Source: Planctomycetota bacterium
GTDB lineage: Bacteria; Planctomycetota; Brocadiia; SM23-32; JAKLEA01
Direction: 5' to 3'
Length of the DNA: 64,000 nucleotides
Assembly (NCBI GenBank): GCA_022711755.1
Contig: JAKLEA010000008.1
Coordinates: 1 to 64,000 of the forward strand
The stretch's first letter is position 1, and every line of letters starts with the position of its first letter. Positions 53,342-62,832 of this stretch are shown piece by piece. Under the pieces are notes generated by a model that ran no database searches, was not told where the DNA came from, and saw nothing but the letters and a program-made list of their open reading frames with translations. A program made the translations under genes and the position numbers.

Positions 53342-54367
53342 ATGAGCGACACGAACGAGGCGAAACCCGCCGAAAATGATCTTGAACTGATCGAGAAACT
53401 CCGCGACGCCCGAAAACGAATGGCATCGGAAATGGCGCGCATCATCGTCGGCCAGGACGACGTTGTGGACCAGTTGCTGGTTGCGCTTTTCTGCGGGGGG
53501 CATTCGCTGATGATCGGCGTGCCCGGCCTGGCTAAAACGCTCATGGTCCGAACGATAGCCAACATCCTTGACCTGAGCTTTAACCGAATCCAGTTCACAC
53601 CCGATCTGATGCCGTCGGACATAACGGGATCGGAGATCATAAGCGAGGACGCCGGGGCCGGACGGCGCGATTTCCGCTTTGTGTCCGGGCCGGTATTCGC
53701 CAACATCGTCCTGGCGGATGAGATCAACCGAACGCCGCCAAAGACGCAGGCCGCGCTCCTTCAGGCGATGGAGGAGCACCGCGTCACGGTTGCCGGCAAA
53801 ACCTACGCCCTGGAGGAGCCTTTCTTCGTGCTGGCAACGCAGAACCCCATCGAACAGGAGGGAACCTATCCCCTGCCGGAGGCGCAACTGGACCGCTTCA
53901 TGTTCAGCATCAACATTGATTATCCCAGCATCCCGGAGGAAATCCGCATCGTGCAGGCGACAACCGGGGGAGAGCAACCGGAGCTGGCACAGGTTCTGGA
54001 TGCGGCGCAGGTTGTGACGCTTCGCAAGGTTGTGCGCCGGATTCCGGCGGCGACATCGGTCGTGGAGTATGCGGTCCGGCTGGCGTCCGCGACAAGGCCG
54101 ACGGGACTTGGCAGGAACGTGGAGTGGGTGCGGAAGTATGTGCGGTGGGGGGCCGGGCCGAGGGCGTCGCAGTACCTTACGCTTGGGGCAAAGGCGCGGG
54201 CCGTTCTTCGCGGGAATCTCTGTATAACGGAGGATGACGTCAAAGGCGTCGCCCGGGCGGTCCTCCGCCACAGGATCATCACGAATTTCCAGGCGGAAAG
54301 CGAGGGCGTGAAGCCGATTGACATCATCGAGCATCTGCTCCAGGAAGGCCCTCCCCCCGCAACGTAG
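53342..54367 (+). CDS. MoxR-family AAA+ ATPase
   Basis: 341 residues. Walker A GVPGLAKT near residue 59, Walker B VLADEINRTPPKTQAALL near 122, sensor 1 in FFVLATQNPIEQEGTYPLPEAQ and an AAA lid. MoxR ATPases act as chaperones that mature VWA-containing complexes, usually beside DUF58 and VWA genes; here the next gene is glpK instead, while a large membrane protein lies divergently. The stop codon TAG belongs to a TAGGGTGGG dispersed repeat. Confidence 0.92.
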   Translation: MSDTNEAKPAENDLELIEKLRDARKRMASEMARIIVGQDDVVDQLLVALFCGGHSLMIGVPGLAKTLMVRTIANILDLSFNRIQFTPDLMPSDITGSEIISEDAGAGRRDFRFVSGPVFANIVLADEINRTPPKTQAALLQAMEEHRVTVAGKTYALEEPFFVLATQNPIEQEGTYPLPEAQLDRFMFSINIDYPSIPEEIRIVQATTGGEQPELAQVLDAAQVVTLRKVVRRIPAATSVVEYAVRLASATRPTGLGRNVEWVRKYVRWGAGPRASQYLTLGAKARAVLRGNLCITEDDVKGVARAVLRHRIITNFQAESEGVKPIDIIEHLLQEGPPPAT

Positions 54368-54396
54368 GGTGGGCGAAACCGAAGGTTTTGCCCACG
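54364..54396. repeat. TAGGGTGGG repeat at the moxR stop codon
   Basis: GTAGGGTGGGC at 54364-54374 and GCCCAC at about 54390-54395 form an imperfect inverted repeat, like those at 7991-8394. Its TAG is the moxR stop codon. Confidence 0.75.
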
Positions 54397-54422
54397 CAGA
54401 AACATCTCATGAGGACTGCGCA

Positions 54423-55955
54423 ATGTCCCGTTATATCGGAGCGATAGATCAGGGAACCACCGGGACGCGGTTCATGGTTTTTGACCATGCGGGCAGGCCC
54501 GTCGCGTCGGCATACAAGGAACACAGGCAGATATTCCCCAAGCCCGGCTGGGTGGAACACGACGCCCGGGAAATCTGGGCCAACGCGCTGGAAACGGCCG
54601 CCCGCGCCCTTGAATCCGGGGGCATCGAACCTGCCGAGCTTGCCGCCGTCGGCATAACGAATCAGCGCGAGACGACGGTCCTCTGGGACGCAGAGACCGG
54701 CGAGCCGGTCCACAATGCCATCGTCTGGCAGGATCGCAGGACGTCGGCGCGCTGCGAGTCGCTGAAAGCCGGCGAATGGAACGGGAAAATCCGGTCGAAG
54801 ACGGGGCTGCCGCCCGATCCGTATTTCTCCGCTTCGAAGATCGAATGGCTGCTCAAAAACGTTCGTGGAGTCAGGAAGCGGGCGGAGAAGGGCAAGGTCC
54901 TTTTCGGCAACATTGATTCCTGGCTGATCTGGAAGCTGACGGGGCGGCACGCGACGGACGCGACGAACGCCTCCCGCACGATGCTCTTCAACCTGCGCGA
55001 GATGGACTGGGACGATGAACTGCTCAAACTTTTCGGCGTTCCGCGGGAGATGCTGCCGGAGGCGCGCTCAAGTTCCGAGGTCTACGGGACTGTGGTTCCC
55101 TCGCGGCTCGGCGATCTGGGATCGAGCCTGAGCGGCGCCGATATCCCCGTCGCTGGCGATCTCGGCGACCAGCAGGCCGCGCTCTTCGGTCAGGCCGCGT
55201 TCAAGCCGGGCGAGATCAAGAACACGTACGGAACCGGCTCATTTCTGCTGCGAAACACCGGAAAAGCTCTCAGAAAAAGCGAAAATGGCCTGCTTACAAC
55301 GGTCGCATATTCCCTTCCGGCCAAGAGTCCGATCTACGCCCTGGAGGGATCGGTCTTCATCACCGGGGCGGCGGTGCAGTGGCTGCGCGACGGGCTGGGG
55401 CTGATCGCGTCAGCCGCCGAGACTGAGGCGCTGGCCGCGTCGGTTCCGGACGCCGCAGGGGTCAGCTTCGTTCCGGCGTTTGCGGGACTTGGGGCGCCTT
55501 ACTGGAATCCTTACGCGCGGGGGACGATCGTCGGCCTGACGCGCGGCGCGACGAAGGCGCACCTTGTCCGCGCCACGCTTGAGGCCATTGCCTTCCAGAC
55601 GAGGGACGTGGTTGAAGCCATGTCCGCCGATTGCGCGGGAGAGATGGGCGCGGCGGCCTTCAAAGTTGACGGCGGGGCGGTGAAGAACAATTTCCTATGC
55701 CAGTTTCAGAGCGACGTTCTTGGGCTGCCGGTGATGCGCCCGGCGATTGACGAGACGACGGCTCTTGGCGCGGCGTATGCGGCGGGGCTGGCCGTCGGAT
55801 TCTGGAAGAGCGAAAATGAGATTCGGCGGCTTTGGAAGACGGACCGTGTCTTCAAACCCCGGATGAGCAAGGATGAGCGCGAATCCCGCTACGGGGAATG
55901 GAAGCGCGCCGTGGATTGCGCGTTGCGCTGGGCCGGAAGCGGCGGCAATCCGTGA
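54423..55955 (+). CDS. glpK: glycerol kinase
   Basis: 510 residues of the FGGY family. It phosphorylates glycerol to glycerol 3-phosphate. GAIDQGTTGTRFMVFD at 5-20 binds phosphate of ATP, TNQRETTVLWD and PVHNAIVWQDRRT are substrate-side motifs, GDLGDQQAALFGQ and YGTGSFLLRNTG are conserved, and the signature KVDGGAVKNNFLCQFQSD lies near residue 415. AGGA precedes the ATG at 54423. No glycerol facilitator or dehydrogenase gene is adjacent. Confidence 0.94.
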   Translation: MSRYIGAIDQGTTGTRFMVFDHAGRPVASAYKEHRQIFPKPGWVEHDAREIWANALETAARALESGGIEPAELAAVGITNQRETTVLWDAETGEPVHNAIVWQDRRTSARCESLKAGEWNGKIRSKTGLPPDPYFSASKIEWLLKNVRGVRKRAEKGKVLFGNIDSWLIWKLTGRHATDATNASRTMLFNLREMDWDDELLKLFGVPREMLPEARSSSEVYGTVVPSRLGDLGSSLSGADIPVAGDLGDQQAALFGQAAFKPGEIKNTYGTGSFLLRNTGKALRKSENGLLTTVAYSLPAKSPIYALEGSVFITGAAVQWLRDGLGLIASAAETEALAASVPDAAGVSFVPAFAGLGAPYWNPYARGTIVGLTRGATKAHLVRATLEAIAFQTRDVVEAMSADCAGEMGAAAFKVDGGAVKNNFLCQFQSDVLGLPVMRPAIDETTALGAAYAAGLAVGFWKSENEIRRLWKTDRVFKPRMSKDERESRYGEWKRAVDCALRWAGSGGNP

Positions 55956-56011
55956 ACAAACATCACGCAGCAAACTCATGCGTAAAACTATGCCTTTGAC
56001 GTGGTTATGCC

Positions 56012-56080
56012 CCTCATCCGTCGCTTCCGCGCATGCTGAGCATGAGGCGGAAGCGCCACCTTCTCCCCGGGGAGAAGGGA
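56012..56080. repeat. REP-like dispersed repeat
   Basis: CTCATCCGTCGC...GCGCCACCTTCTCCCC-GGGGAGAAGG contains a perfect TTCTCCCC/GGGGAGAA palindrome and belongs to the same family as 8111-8240 and 8872-9160. Confidence 0.75.
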
Positions 56081-56123
56081 AACGCGTAAAGGTTGATGAG
56101 GGGAGACCCGAGGAAAACACGCG

Positions 56124-58091
56124 ATGAAACAGGTCATATCGAAGGGAGCCATTACGCTCGTGTTTGCCCTGAACCTTTATGTATTCGCATCCGCCGCGCT
56201 TGCAGGCCCAAACGCCAAACACGGCGCGCCGATTGACATCAGACAGACCGTGCTGCCTTCGGCCCTGCACGATCTCCGCTCCGGGGGCGTGGTCATCGCC
56301 GGACGGACGGCGGCCGCCGACGGTGCGAAGGTACTCATCCGCGTCACAACCTCGGCGGGCGAATCCATCACGACGCAGACCGCATCGGACGGCGGCATGT
56401 TCCGTTGCGTCTATCCGAGGGATTTTGAGAAGGCCCCGCCGCTCTCCCCCTGCTGCCTGTTCATTGACGCCACGAACGACTCCAAATTCGACACTGCGCG
56501 CCCGGGCCATTTTCAGGCCGAATGCGTAGTAATTGTCTATGACGGCTCGGGCGGCATCATTCCGGAAATGCCCTCGGCATTCACGAACGACCTGCTTGAC
56601 GCGAAGGGCAGGACCGACGGCGACTCGTCCGAATGGGCTGTGATCCGCCCGCTCGCGAACCTTTACATGCGCAGCCAGGCCGCGCGGACAATCGGCGTCG
56701 GCAAGCCGGATTTTGATCTTGCGGTCGCTGAAGACATGCTGAAGTTCCGGGACGATTTTGCGCTCTACGATTTCAGCAATCGCGACCGCGACTGGTCCAT
56801 ACCGCTGGGACGCCGCCCGGCCCGGACGTTCTGGCAGGCCGTCTGGACCAACTGGTTCAATCCGACGAACAATCATCCGCAGGACGGCGATCCAAAGAAC
56901 AACGCGCATTCGAATTTCGTGCCGTATGCCTTTGCCAACGACTTTGCGGACATTCTCATCACGTATCTAATGCGGATGGACGCCCCCGGAGCGCTGGACG
57001 ACAACCTGAAAACGATGTGCGCCGAAGGACTTGAGAACCTCATGGCGATGCAGCACCGCGAGGACTCCAACTTTGCAAAGAAGGATGCCAAGGGCAGGGA
57101 ACACGTCTACACGCGCGGGGCGTTCCGTTACGGCCTGTTTGAGAACGGGGAATTCCTCACCGAGGGGACAGGATGGTTCTACAATCCGGAACACAGCGAC
57201 TACGCGCATGGCGGAGTCCTGAACGGGCGCGCGGTGTGGGCCATCGGCGAAGGCTTGAAGCGCTTCCCGGAGGGCAAGCTCTCCGAACAGTTGAAGGAAA
57301 CGATGGCGCTGGGCGTGAAGTTCTGCCTCGTTGACGCGCAGAAGCACGGCTACGCGCATAGGACAAAGAACGGCCACGCCATGTGGTACGATCCCGGCGA
57401 GCAGGGATACCTGTTGCTGGGCATGATCGCGGCGTGCAAGGTTGCCCCGGAACTCCCCATATGCGAACTTGACGGGCGAGTCCGGACGCTGCGCGATTTC
57501 TGCGCCGACGGGCTTGACGCGCTTGTGGACGAGGCGAAATCCCACGGACAGTGGATGACCTACGCCGACAAAGACAGCATGACCATCGCGGCCATGGCCG
57601 ACGGCGTCCGCGTCCTCTCCGATCATCCGAACGCCGCGAAATGGCGTGAGGTTGTCGTCCGGGCAGCGGACGGTTGGATCGCCGCAAAATGCGATCCGGA
57701 GTCTTATCCCGCGCCGCTTGTCCACATCCCGGAGCGCCCCAGGCCGGAGAAAGTCACGTTCAAGTGGGGCGAGCGCAACATGATCTTCTTCTACAAGTCC
57801 GGGCACTGGATTCACGCGCTGGCGAAAATGTACGACCTGACCGGGGACGAGCGTTATCGCCGCCGGGCGGAGGCGATCACCGCCTACATGTGCGGGGCCA
57901 ATCCCTGGCGCGCGCGGATGCTCAACGAGCTGGGGGGCATCTACAACTGGGTGACGGATACCGACGGCGACGGCATCGAGGACGAACTCAAACAGGACAT
58001 GTATCCCGAGTCAACGACCTTCTGCCATATCGGGGTGATTCACCTGATGCGGGCGATCTGCCGGGCCAATTCCGGAGGCGGACAGAAATAG
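56124..58091 (+). CDS. secreted alpha/alpha-barrel glycan-active protein
   Basis: 655 residues with a signal peptide ending near ALAGP (residue 28). Residues about 30-150 form a beta-sandwich (carboxypeptidase-regulatory-like, GVVIAGRTAAADGAKVLIRV). From about 160 onward repeated helical hairpins suggest an (alpha/alpha)6 barrel as in GH9, GH88 or polysaccharide lyases (NEFL-like YNPEHSDYAHGG, HAMWYDPGEQGYLLLGM, KSGHWIHALAKMYDLTGDERY). Near the end lies a calcium-type loop TDTDGDGIEDE. GAGGA lies before the ATG. The substrate is probably an extracellular polysaccharide. Confidence 0.6.
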   Translation: MKQVISKGAITLVFALNLYVFASAALAGPNAKHGAPIDIRQTVLPSALHDLRSGGVVIAGRTAAADGAKVLIRVTTSAGESITTQTASDGGMFRCVYPRDFEKAPPLSPCCLFIDATNDSKFDTARPGHFQAECVVIVYDGSGGIIPEMPSAFTNDLLDAKGRTDGDSSEWAVIRPLANLYMRSQAARTIGVGKPDFDLAVAEDMLKFRDDFALYDFSNRDRDWSIPLGRRPARTFWQAVWTNWFNPTNNHPQDGDPKNNAHSNFVPYAFANDFADILITYLMRMDAPGALDDNLKTMCAEGLENLMAMQHREDSNFAKKDAKGREHVYTRGAFRYGLFENGEFLTEGTGWFYNPEHSDYAHGGVLNGRAVWAIGEGLKRFPEGKLSEQLKETMALGVKFCLVDAQKHGYAHRTKNGHAMWYDPGEQGYLLLGMIAACKVAPELPICELDGRVRTLRDFCADGLDALVDEAKSHGQWMTYADKDSMTIAAMADGVRVLSDHPNAAKWREVVVRAADGWIAAKCDPESYPAPLVHIPERPRPEKVTFKWGERNMIFFYKSGHWIHALAKMYDLTGDERYRRRAEAITAYMCGANPWRARMLNELGGIYNWVTDTDGDGIEDELKQDMYPESTTFCHIGVIHLMRAICRANSGGGQK

Positions 58092-58390
58092 AAAAATGCT
58101 GCGGGAAGCCAAAAATAGCGGCGGTTGGTCGGGGATTTCACGATTTTCAGACGAGCGCATGTAATTTCCTGCGGTCTGCGTGTCGTTGTGCAAAGCGTCA
58201 AATGGCTTCTGTTCTCGATATAAGGCAGGCGTTATCCGAGCAGTGGACAAGCGCGTGACCAGAGGGCAACGCTATCGGTTTGGCTGGTCTTCCCCCGCCT
58301 TCCGTAAATCTTCTGATGCGACTATAATTGCCTGCCGAAACGTCGCCCTTCGCGGCGCGGATTGCCGCAACCAGCAACATTGAGGGTCTG
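58092..58390. other. gap before the M16 peptidase gene
   Basis: About 300 bases with no gene. I see no repeat of the families noted elsewhere and no convincing promoter, apart from an AT-rich patch near 58315-58330. Confidence 0.4.
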
Positions 58391-59914
58391 ATGACCATAA
58401 GCTCCAGACGCACGGGCCGTTCCAGCGCTTCTCGCGTAATTGCCGTACTTATCACGTTGTCCCTGATCTCATGCGCCGCAAATAGGGATAAGTCTCCGTT
58501 CCGTCATGAAACCGCCGTTATCGCCGTGCCGACGCCCGACCATGAAACGAACACCCTCCCCCTGGTCTGGCGGATTGACGAATGCGATAACGGTTTCGGC
58601 GCAAAGGTTGTCTTCGCCCGCGCGCCGTCCGGCCTGAAGGTTGTCGTCGAGGAGGCGGGCGATTGCCCGATCGTCTACTGCGCAGTCTGGCTTCCCGCCG
58701 GTTCAGCCGACGATCCGAAGGACAAGCCCGGCATGGCGCACGTTCTGGAACACTGTCTCTTCCGTAATAATGAGGCCGAGGAGGGGCCGGTGGGACGTCT
58801 GAGGGTCATGGGCGCCGAGATCAACGCCCGCACCAGCCTGGAACACACCCACTTCCATGCCTACGTCAGCCCGGATTCGGCGGTTCCATGCGTCAGAGAG
58901 CTTTGCGCTCTTGCGCGCCGCCCGTCGTTCGGCGAGGAACAGTTCGAAACCGAGAAGGAGGTGATCTGCCGCGAGATAGCCATGCTGGAATCTCACCCCT
59001 TCGTGCTTGCGTCGCGGCTGATACTGACCCGCCTGATCCCGGATCATCCCCTTACGCAACAGATCATCGGGACAGAGGATTCCGTGCGCAGTATCACTGC
59101 GGCGGAGGCTTACGAATTTTACCGCGTGAACTATGCTCCCGCGCAGAAGGCTGTGATTACAGTGGTTGGCCCGGTCAAAGCCGACTCCATCCTCAAAGAG
59201 GTTGCCGCCGGTTGGGAATCCGAACTTGCCGTCCCAGGGCCGAATGGTCCGCCGGCATTTGACACGCCGCCGGTTCCGCCCTCGCCTGCCCGGCGTGAAG
59301 TGCGCGCGGCTACCATTGTCAAACAAAGCTATCTCGTCTACGGACTTCTGACGGACGGCTGGGGGAATCCTGATCAGGCGGCTACGGACATGCTGTATGC
59401 CTCAATGGGGCCTTTCCCGGGGTCCTTCGTGCATCGGAAGGCCGTTCTTGAGGAGGGGTTGACCGATTTCCTGATTTCCAGCCACGACTACGGCTTCAAG
59501 GACCCGTTGCTGATGTCAAACGCCGGCATATACATGTTTATCGCGGCGGGAGATGAACCGAAGATACGCCGTCTGGAGAAGTTGATTGAGGATCGCGCGC
59601 GGGAGATGGCTTCCGTTCCGCTGAGTGATGAAGAAATCGCCGTCGCCAAGGCCCGCATCAAGGGAAGTTTCCTTTCCATAATGCAATCCACGGAGGCGCG
59701 CGGCATCCGTTACGCATACGGCGAGATGTACGGCAGGCGTTTTCTGCCGAGGGATTACCTTGCCGACATTGACGCGATAACCCCTGAAACGATGCGCGCT
59801 TCGGCGGAAAGACTGTTCAGGGAAGACCGTCAGGTAGTGGTGGCGATAGATCCGGCTCGGGGGTTGGGTGTCCTGATGGCAATCTTCCGATACGTGTTTC
59901 TGGGAAGGTTGTAG
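58391..59914 (+). CDS. M16-family zinc metallopeptidase lipoprotein
   Basis: 507 residues. A lipobox LSLISC lies near residue 25. The inverted zinc motif HVLEH (HxxEH) is near residue 118 in GMAHVLEHCLF, and the third ligand Glu is expected in FETEKEVICREIAML about 75 residues later. A second M16-like half follows (SYLVYGLLTDGW), without the zinc site, as usual. Members degrade peptides or process proteins in the periplasm. GAGG lies five bases before the ATG. It stands between the barrel protein and the radical SAM gene. Confidence 0.88.
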   Translation: MTISSRRTGRSSASRVIAVLITLSLISCAANRDKSPFRHETAVIAVPTPDHETNTLPLVWRIDECDNGFGAKVVFARAPSGLKVVVEEAGDCPIVYCAVWLPAGSADDPKDKPGMAHVLEHCLFRNNEAEEGPVGRLRVMGAEINARTSLEHTHFHAYVSPDSAVPCVRELCALARRPSFGEEQFETEKEVICREIAMLESHPFVLASRLILTRLIPDHPLTQQIIGTEDSVRSITAAEAYEFYRVNYAPAQKAVITVVGPVKADSILKEVAAGWESELAVPGPNGPPAFDTPPVPPSPARREVRAATIVKQSYLVYGLLTDGWGNPDQAATDMLYASMGPFPGSFVHRKAVLEEGLTDFLISSHDYGFKDPLLMSNAGIYMFIAAGDEPKIRRLEKLIEDRAREMASVPLSDEEIAVAKARIKGSFLSIMQSTEARGIRYAYGEMYGRRFLPRDYLADIDAITPETMRASAERLFREDRQVVVAIDPARGLGVLMAIFRYVFLGRL

Positions 59915-59985
59915 GATCGCGGGATGCCATCCCTGTTTCAGCGCCTGCAGGATGGGAATGCGCTGCGTAATATGTCGGGGCTTGA

Positions 59986-60015
59986 TTGACACCTCTTTCC
60001 GGCAACCTCTATAAT
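59986..60015 (+). promoter_or_regulatory. near-consensus promoter with leaderless start
   Basis: TTGACA at 59986-59991 and TATAAT at 60010-60015 are exact consensus boxes 18 bases apart. Transcription should start near 60022, next to the ATG at 60023, so the mRNA would have almost no leader. Confidence 0.7.
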
Positions 60016-60022
60016 GCTCCGG

Positions 60023-61126
60023 ATGAGCGAGACTTCCGACAATCCCCGCGATATCAGGACGGAATTTGACACCCTTCGCCGCGGTCGGGCGACGGACGAG
60101 TATCTTCGCAAACTGCGGGAATCCATCAACTCCACTGTTCCCTCCGTCCCGCCGTTCCGGGCGGAAATCCATATCGCCACACGATGCAACGGGCGTTGCA
60201 ACTACTGCCCATCGTGGGTCGAAAAGGGTGAATTGACGCCCCCGGAGCTTATCGAGCGTTTCATCCGGGAGTTCCATGAGGTGGGCGGGCAATACATCGG
60301 ATTCTTCGGCGGCGAACCGATGCTGCATCCGCAGCTTCCGAACTTCCTGAAACTGTGCAGAAACCTCGGCCTGCAATGCGGCTTCGTGACGAACGGACTG
60401 AATCTCGACCGTGAGAACATGCGCCGCATCGTGGACGCTGCTCCGTCTCTGATGCTCCTGAGCGTGGACAGCCTGAAGCCGGAGACTTATGAACGCACCC
60501 GGGGCGTTTCCGGGGAGAAAGTCCTGAATGCCATAAAAGTATTGGAGGAAATGACGCCGGGAAGCGGCATCCAGGTCCTTCTTGCCTGCGTCATATCCTC
60601 CGCCAACATGGACGATCCCATCCCGCTGCTGGAGTTTGCAGAGAAACGCGGATGGTGGATGTTCTACCAGGGCGTTCATATTGACAGATCAGCCCCGACA
60701 ATCAAGGCCGACCTCTGGCCGTCAGAAGCGCAAATCACTCGAATTGAAGGGGTTATGGAGGAACTTGTCACGCGAAAGCGGCGCGGCGCTCCGATAATGT
60801 CCGATGAGGATTACCTGGCGAACATCGGGCGGCATTTCAGAAACCCGAAGCTCATGGTGATGCCATGTCTTGTCGGATGGATTTCCATGTTCCTTGAGCC
60901 TGACGGCACGGTATACCCCGGCTGCGGCATGAAACCGGCGGCGAGATTGGGCAGCAGACCGCTGGCTGAAATCTGGCGTTCGCCGGCGTTCCGGCTCGCC
61001 CGGTTGCGCATGAGGCACGGGCTTTGCCGGGGGTGCTGGTGGCAATGCACGGCTGAGGAGAGCCTCTTCTGGATGCGGACGCTGGGGATCAAGCCCGCCG
61101 GCATTCGCGGAGCGAGGCTCCCATGA
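60023..61126 (+). CDS. radical SAM / SPASM-like iron-sulfur enzyme
   Basis: 367 residues. The radical SAM cluster motif is CNGRCNYC near residue 55 (Cx3Cx2C), followed by FFGGEPMLHP (GGE motif) and FVTNGLNL. A C-terminal SPASM-like region contains GTVYPGCGMK, then CRGCWWQCTAEE, which could bind a second cluster. Family members modify peptides or cofactors, or act on sugars and lipids. An ATG at 60014 lies inside the -10 box, so the one at 60023 is chosen. The gene's stop overlaps the ATG of the flippase gene, linking the two. Confidence 0.85.
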   Translation: MSETSDNPRDIRTEFDTLRRGRATDEYLRKLRESINSTVPSVPPFRAEIHIATRCNGRCNYCPSWVEKGELTPPELIERFIREFHEVGGQYIGFFGGEPMLHPQLPNFLKLCRNLGLQCGFVTNGLNLDRENMRRIVDAAPSLMLLSVDSLKPETYERTRGVSGEKVLNAIKVLEEMTPGSGIQVLLACVISSANMDDPIPLLEFAEKRGWWMFYQGVHIDRSAPTIKADLWPSEAQITRIEGVMEELVTRKRRGAPIMSDEDYLANIGRHFRNPKLMVMPCLVGWISMFLEPDGTVYPGCGMKPAARLGSRPLAEIWRSPAFRLARLRMRHGLCRGCWWQCTAEESLFWMRTLGIKPAGIRGARLP

Positions 61127-62646
61127 CGGAGGGGACGGGCGGGATGGGGGAGAGCGGAGAGACGCTAAACGATTCTGCGTCATCCTCCCGATTTCTGGCT
61201 GACGCTTTTTATAGAATCTCCGGAGCATCCTGCCGACTTTTTGCCGTCATAATCACAGCGCGTTTGCTCGGGTCGGAGCGTTTCGGCCAGTTGGGCATTG
61301 TGATTAAAACGGTCGAGATGGTCAGCACGGTTGGCGCGCTCTCCCTGCCCCCAGCGGCGACCAGATATCTTGCTTTCTTCCGGGTTGCGGACAGGGAGCG
61401 GGTCAGGCGCGTCGCGATCTTCGCTGCTGTTGCGGCCTTTGCCTCAGCGTTGCTTTTCTCATGCGCGTTGTTACTGGCGGCCCGCCCCTTTGCCGAATCC
61501 GTCATCGCCAGGCCGAATCTGGTTGCGCCGCTGAGGCTGGCCTCCGCGCTGATAATGTTCAGAATTCTTGAGGAGATCGCCAAGGGTGCGCTGGCGGGAT
61601 TCAAGGACTTCAAACTCATAGGGCTTGTTGACGCCTTGGCGTCTTTCCTGATGGTTCCGCTGGTGGTCTTCTGCGTGAGGGCTTGGGGCACAAGCGGGGC
61701 AGTCATAGCCTCGGCAATAATCTCCCTGGCGGGCGCGACCGGATGCGCCATTCCCGTCCTTCGCCGACTGGCCCGCGGGGACTACGCTTAGTCCACCGCC
61801 CGCTGGACCACTGAGACGGGGTTGCTCTGGGAATTTTCTCTTCCGAATACAATAGGCGTGCTGCTGACCAAGCTTGCCCCGTGGGTCGGGATCACCATGC
61901 TTGCGCGATTGCCGGGGGGGGAGGCCCATGTCGGGCTTTTCTACGCGGTTGACAGGGTCACGGAGGCGTCACTGTTCTTCCTGATGCTTGCGGCTTCCAC
62001 GGCGTTGCCGGTAATGGCGGAAAGGGTCGCCGCGCGCGACGCGGATGGACTGGGGCGTCTTGCGCTGCTGAATATATGGCTTGCGTGGATGATGACGATG
62101 CCGGCGGCTGTGTTTGCGACTGCCTCGGAGCCGCTAATCATGCGCGTCCTGGGGCCGGATTTCAGCGGGCGCGGGCCGATACTGAGCATCGTCGTTCTTG
62201 CCGTCGTCGCCGCGTCGCATACCGTTGTGCTGTTCCATGTTCTGCTGGCTCATGCGAAGGCATGGGCGCTGGCAGGCTTTGCGGCGGTCTGGGCGTCTGT
62301 GGTGGTTGTCGTTTCATGGCGTTTCGCGCCGTCTCTGGGGGCCGTCGGCGTCGCGGTTTCCATCACCGCCGCATATGTCGCCACGGGTGCGATGGCATGG
62401 GGATTCGGGGCGCGCGTCTGCCCGATTCTGCGTCCGCGTTTGAGCCATGTCGCCGATATCGCGGTTTTTCTAGACCTTTATGGCCTTGCGTGCGTTGCGT
62501 CGGGGAATCTTTCGCCGTTCGCCGCGTCATTATGCGGCGTCATTCTCTCGATTCTCTGCGCAGGTGTTATCTGGGTTTCGGCAACGGATGAGCAGAGGCG
62601 AGTATTATCCGGATTCCTGCGGCGCAAGGCCGCGTCCGCGGATTGA
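61123..62646 (+). pseudogene. MOP-type flippase with one in-frame TAG
   Basis: The intact frame spans 508 codons of a polysaccharide flippase (Wzx/MurJ-like) with about 13 membrane helices (GSERFGQLGIVIKTVEMVST early, FYAVDRVTEASLFFLMLAAST later). A TAG at 61789-61791 interrupts it after GDYA; the same frame continues at once with STARWTTETGLLWEFSLPN. No base is gained or lost. The first half alone would lack half the channel. TAG is used as a normal stop elsewhere in the window (moxR, the Type ISP gene), so readthrough by code change is not supported. It overlaps the radical SAM gene by four bases. Confidence 0.8.
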
Positions 62647-62727
62647 CGCGGGCTGCATGGCTACAACAGTCCATGACGCGAATCCCTGGTATCCGGTCAG
62701 TGAAGGGAGCGTTTATATGCCAGCCAC

Positions 62728-62755
62728 TAGGGGCGGGTTTGAAACCCGCCCCTAC
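62728..62755. repeat. GGGGCGGGTTT palindrome
   Basis: TAGGGGCGGGTTTGAAACCC and its mirror form a near-perfect palindrome, matching the copy at 8828-8854 over at least 24 bases. Confidence 0.8.
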
Positions 62756-62832
62756 GCTGCCACGCGCCCGTGACTGACGCCGTACAATCCCTGGACGATA
62801 GACCTCGCCGACAGTAAAATCGCCCTTCTATT

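Noticed and set aside
53225..54334. N-terminal extension of the 697-residue membrane protein
   Set aside because: It runs antisense through most of moxR; a strong GGAGG site marks the ATG at 53224.
61789..61791. TAG as a recoded sense codon
   Set aside because: TAG ends moxR and the Type ISP gene in the same window and no suppressor tRNA is seen.
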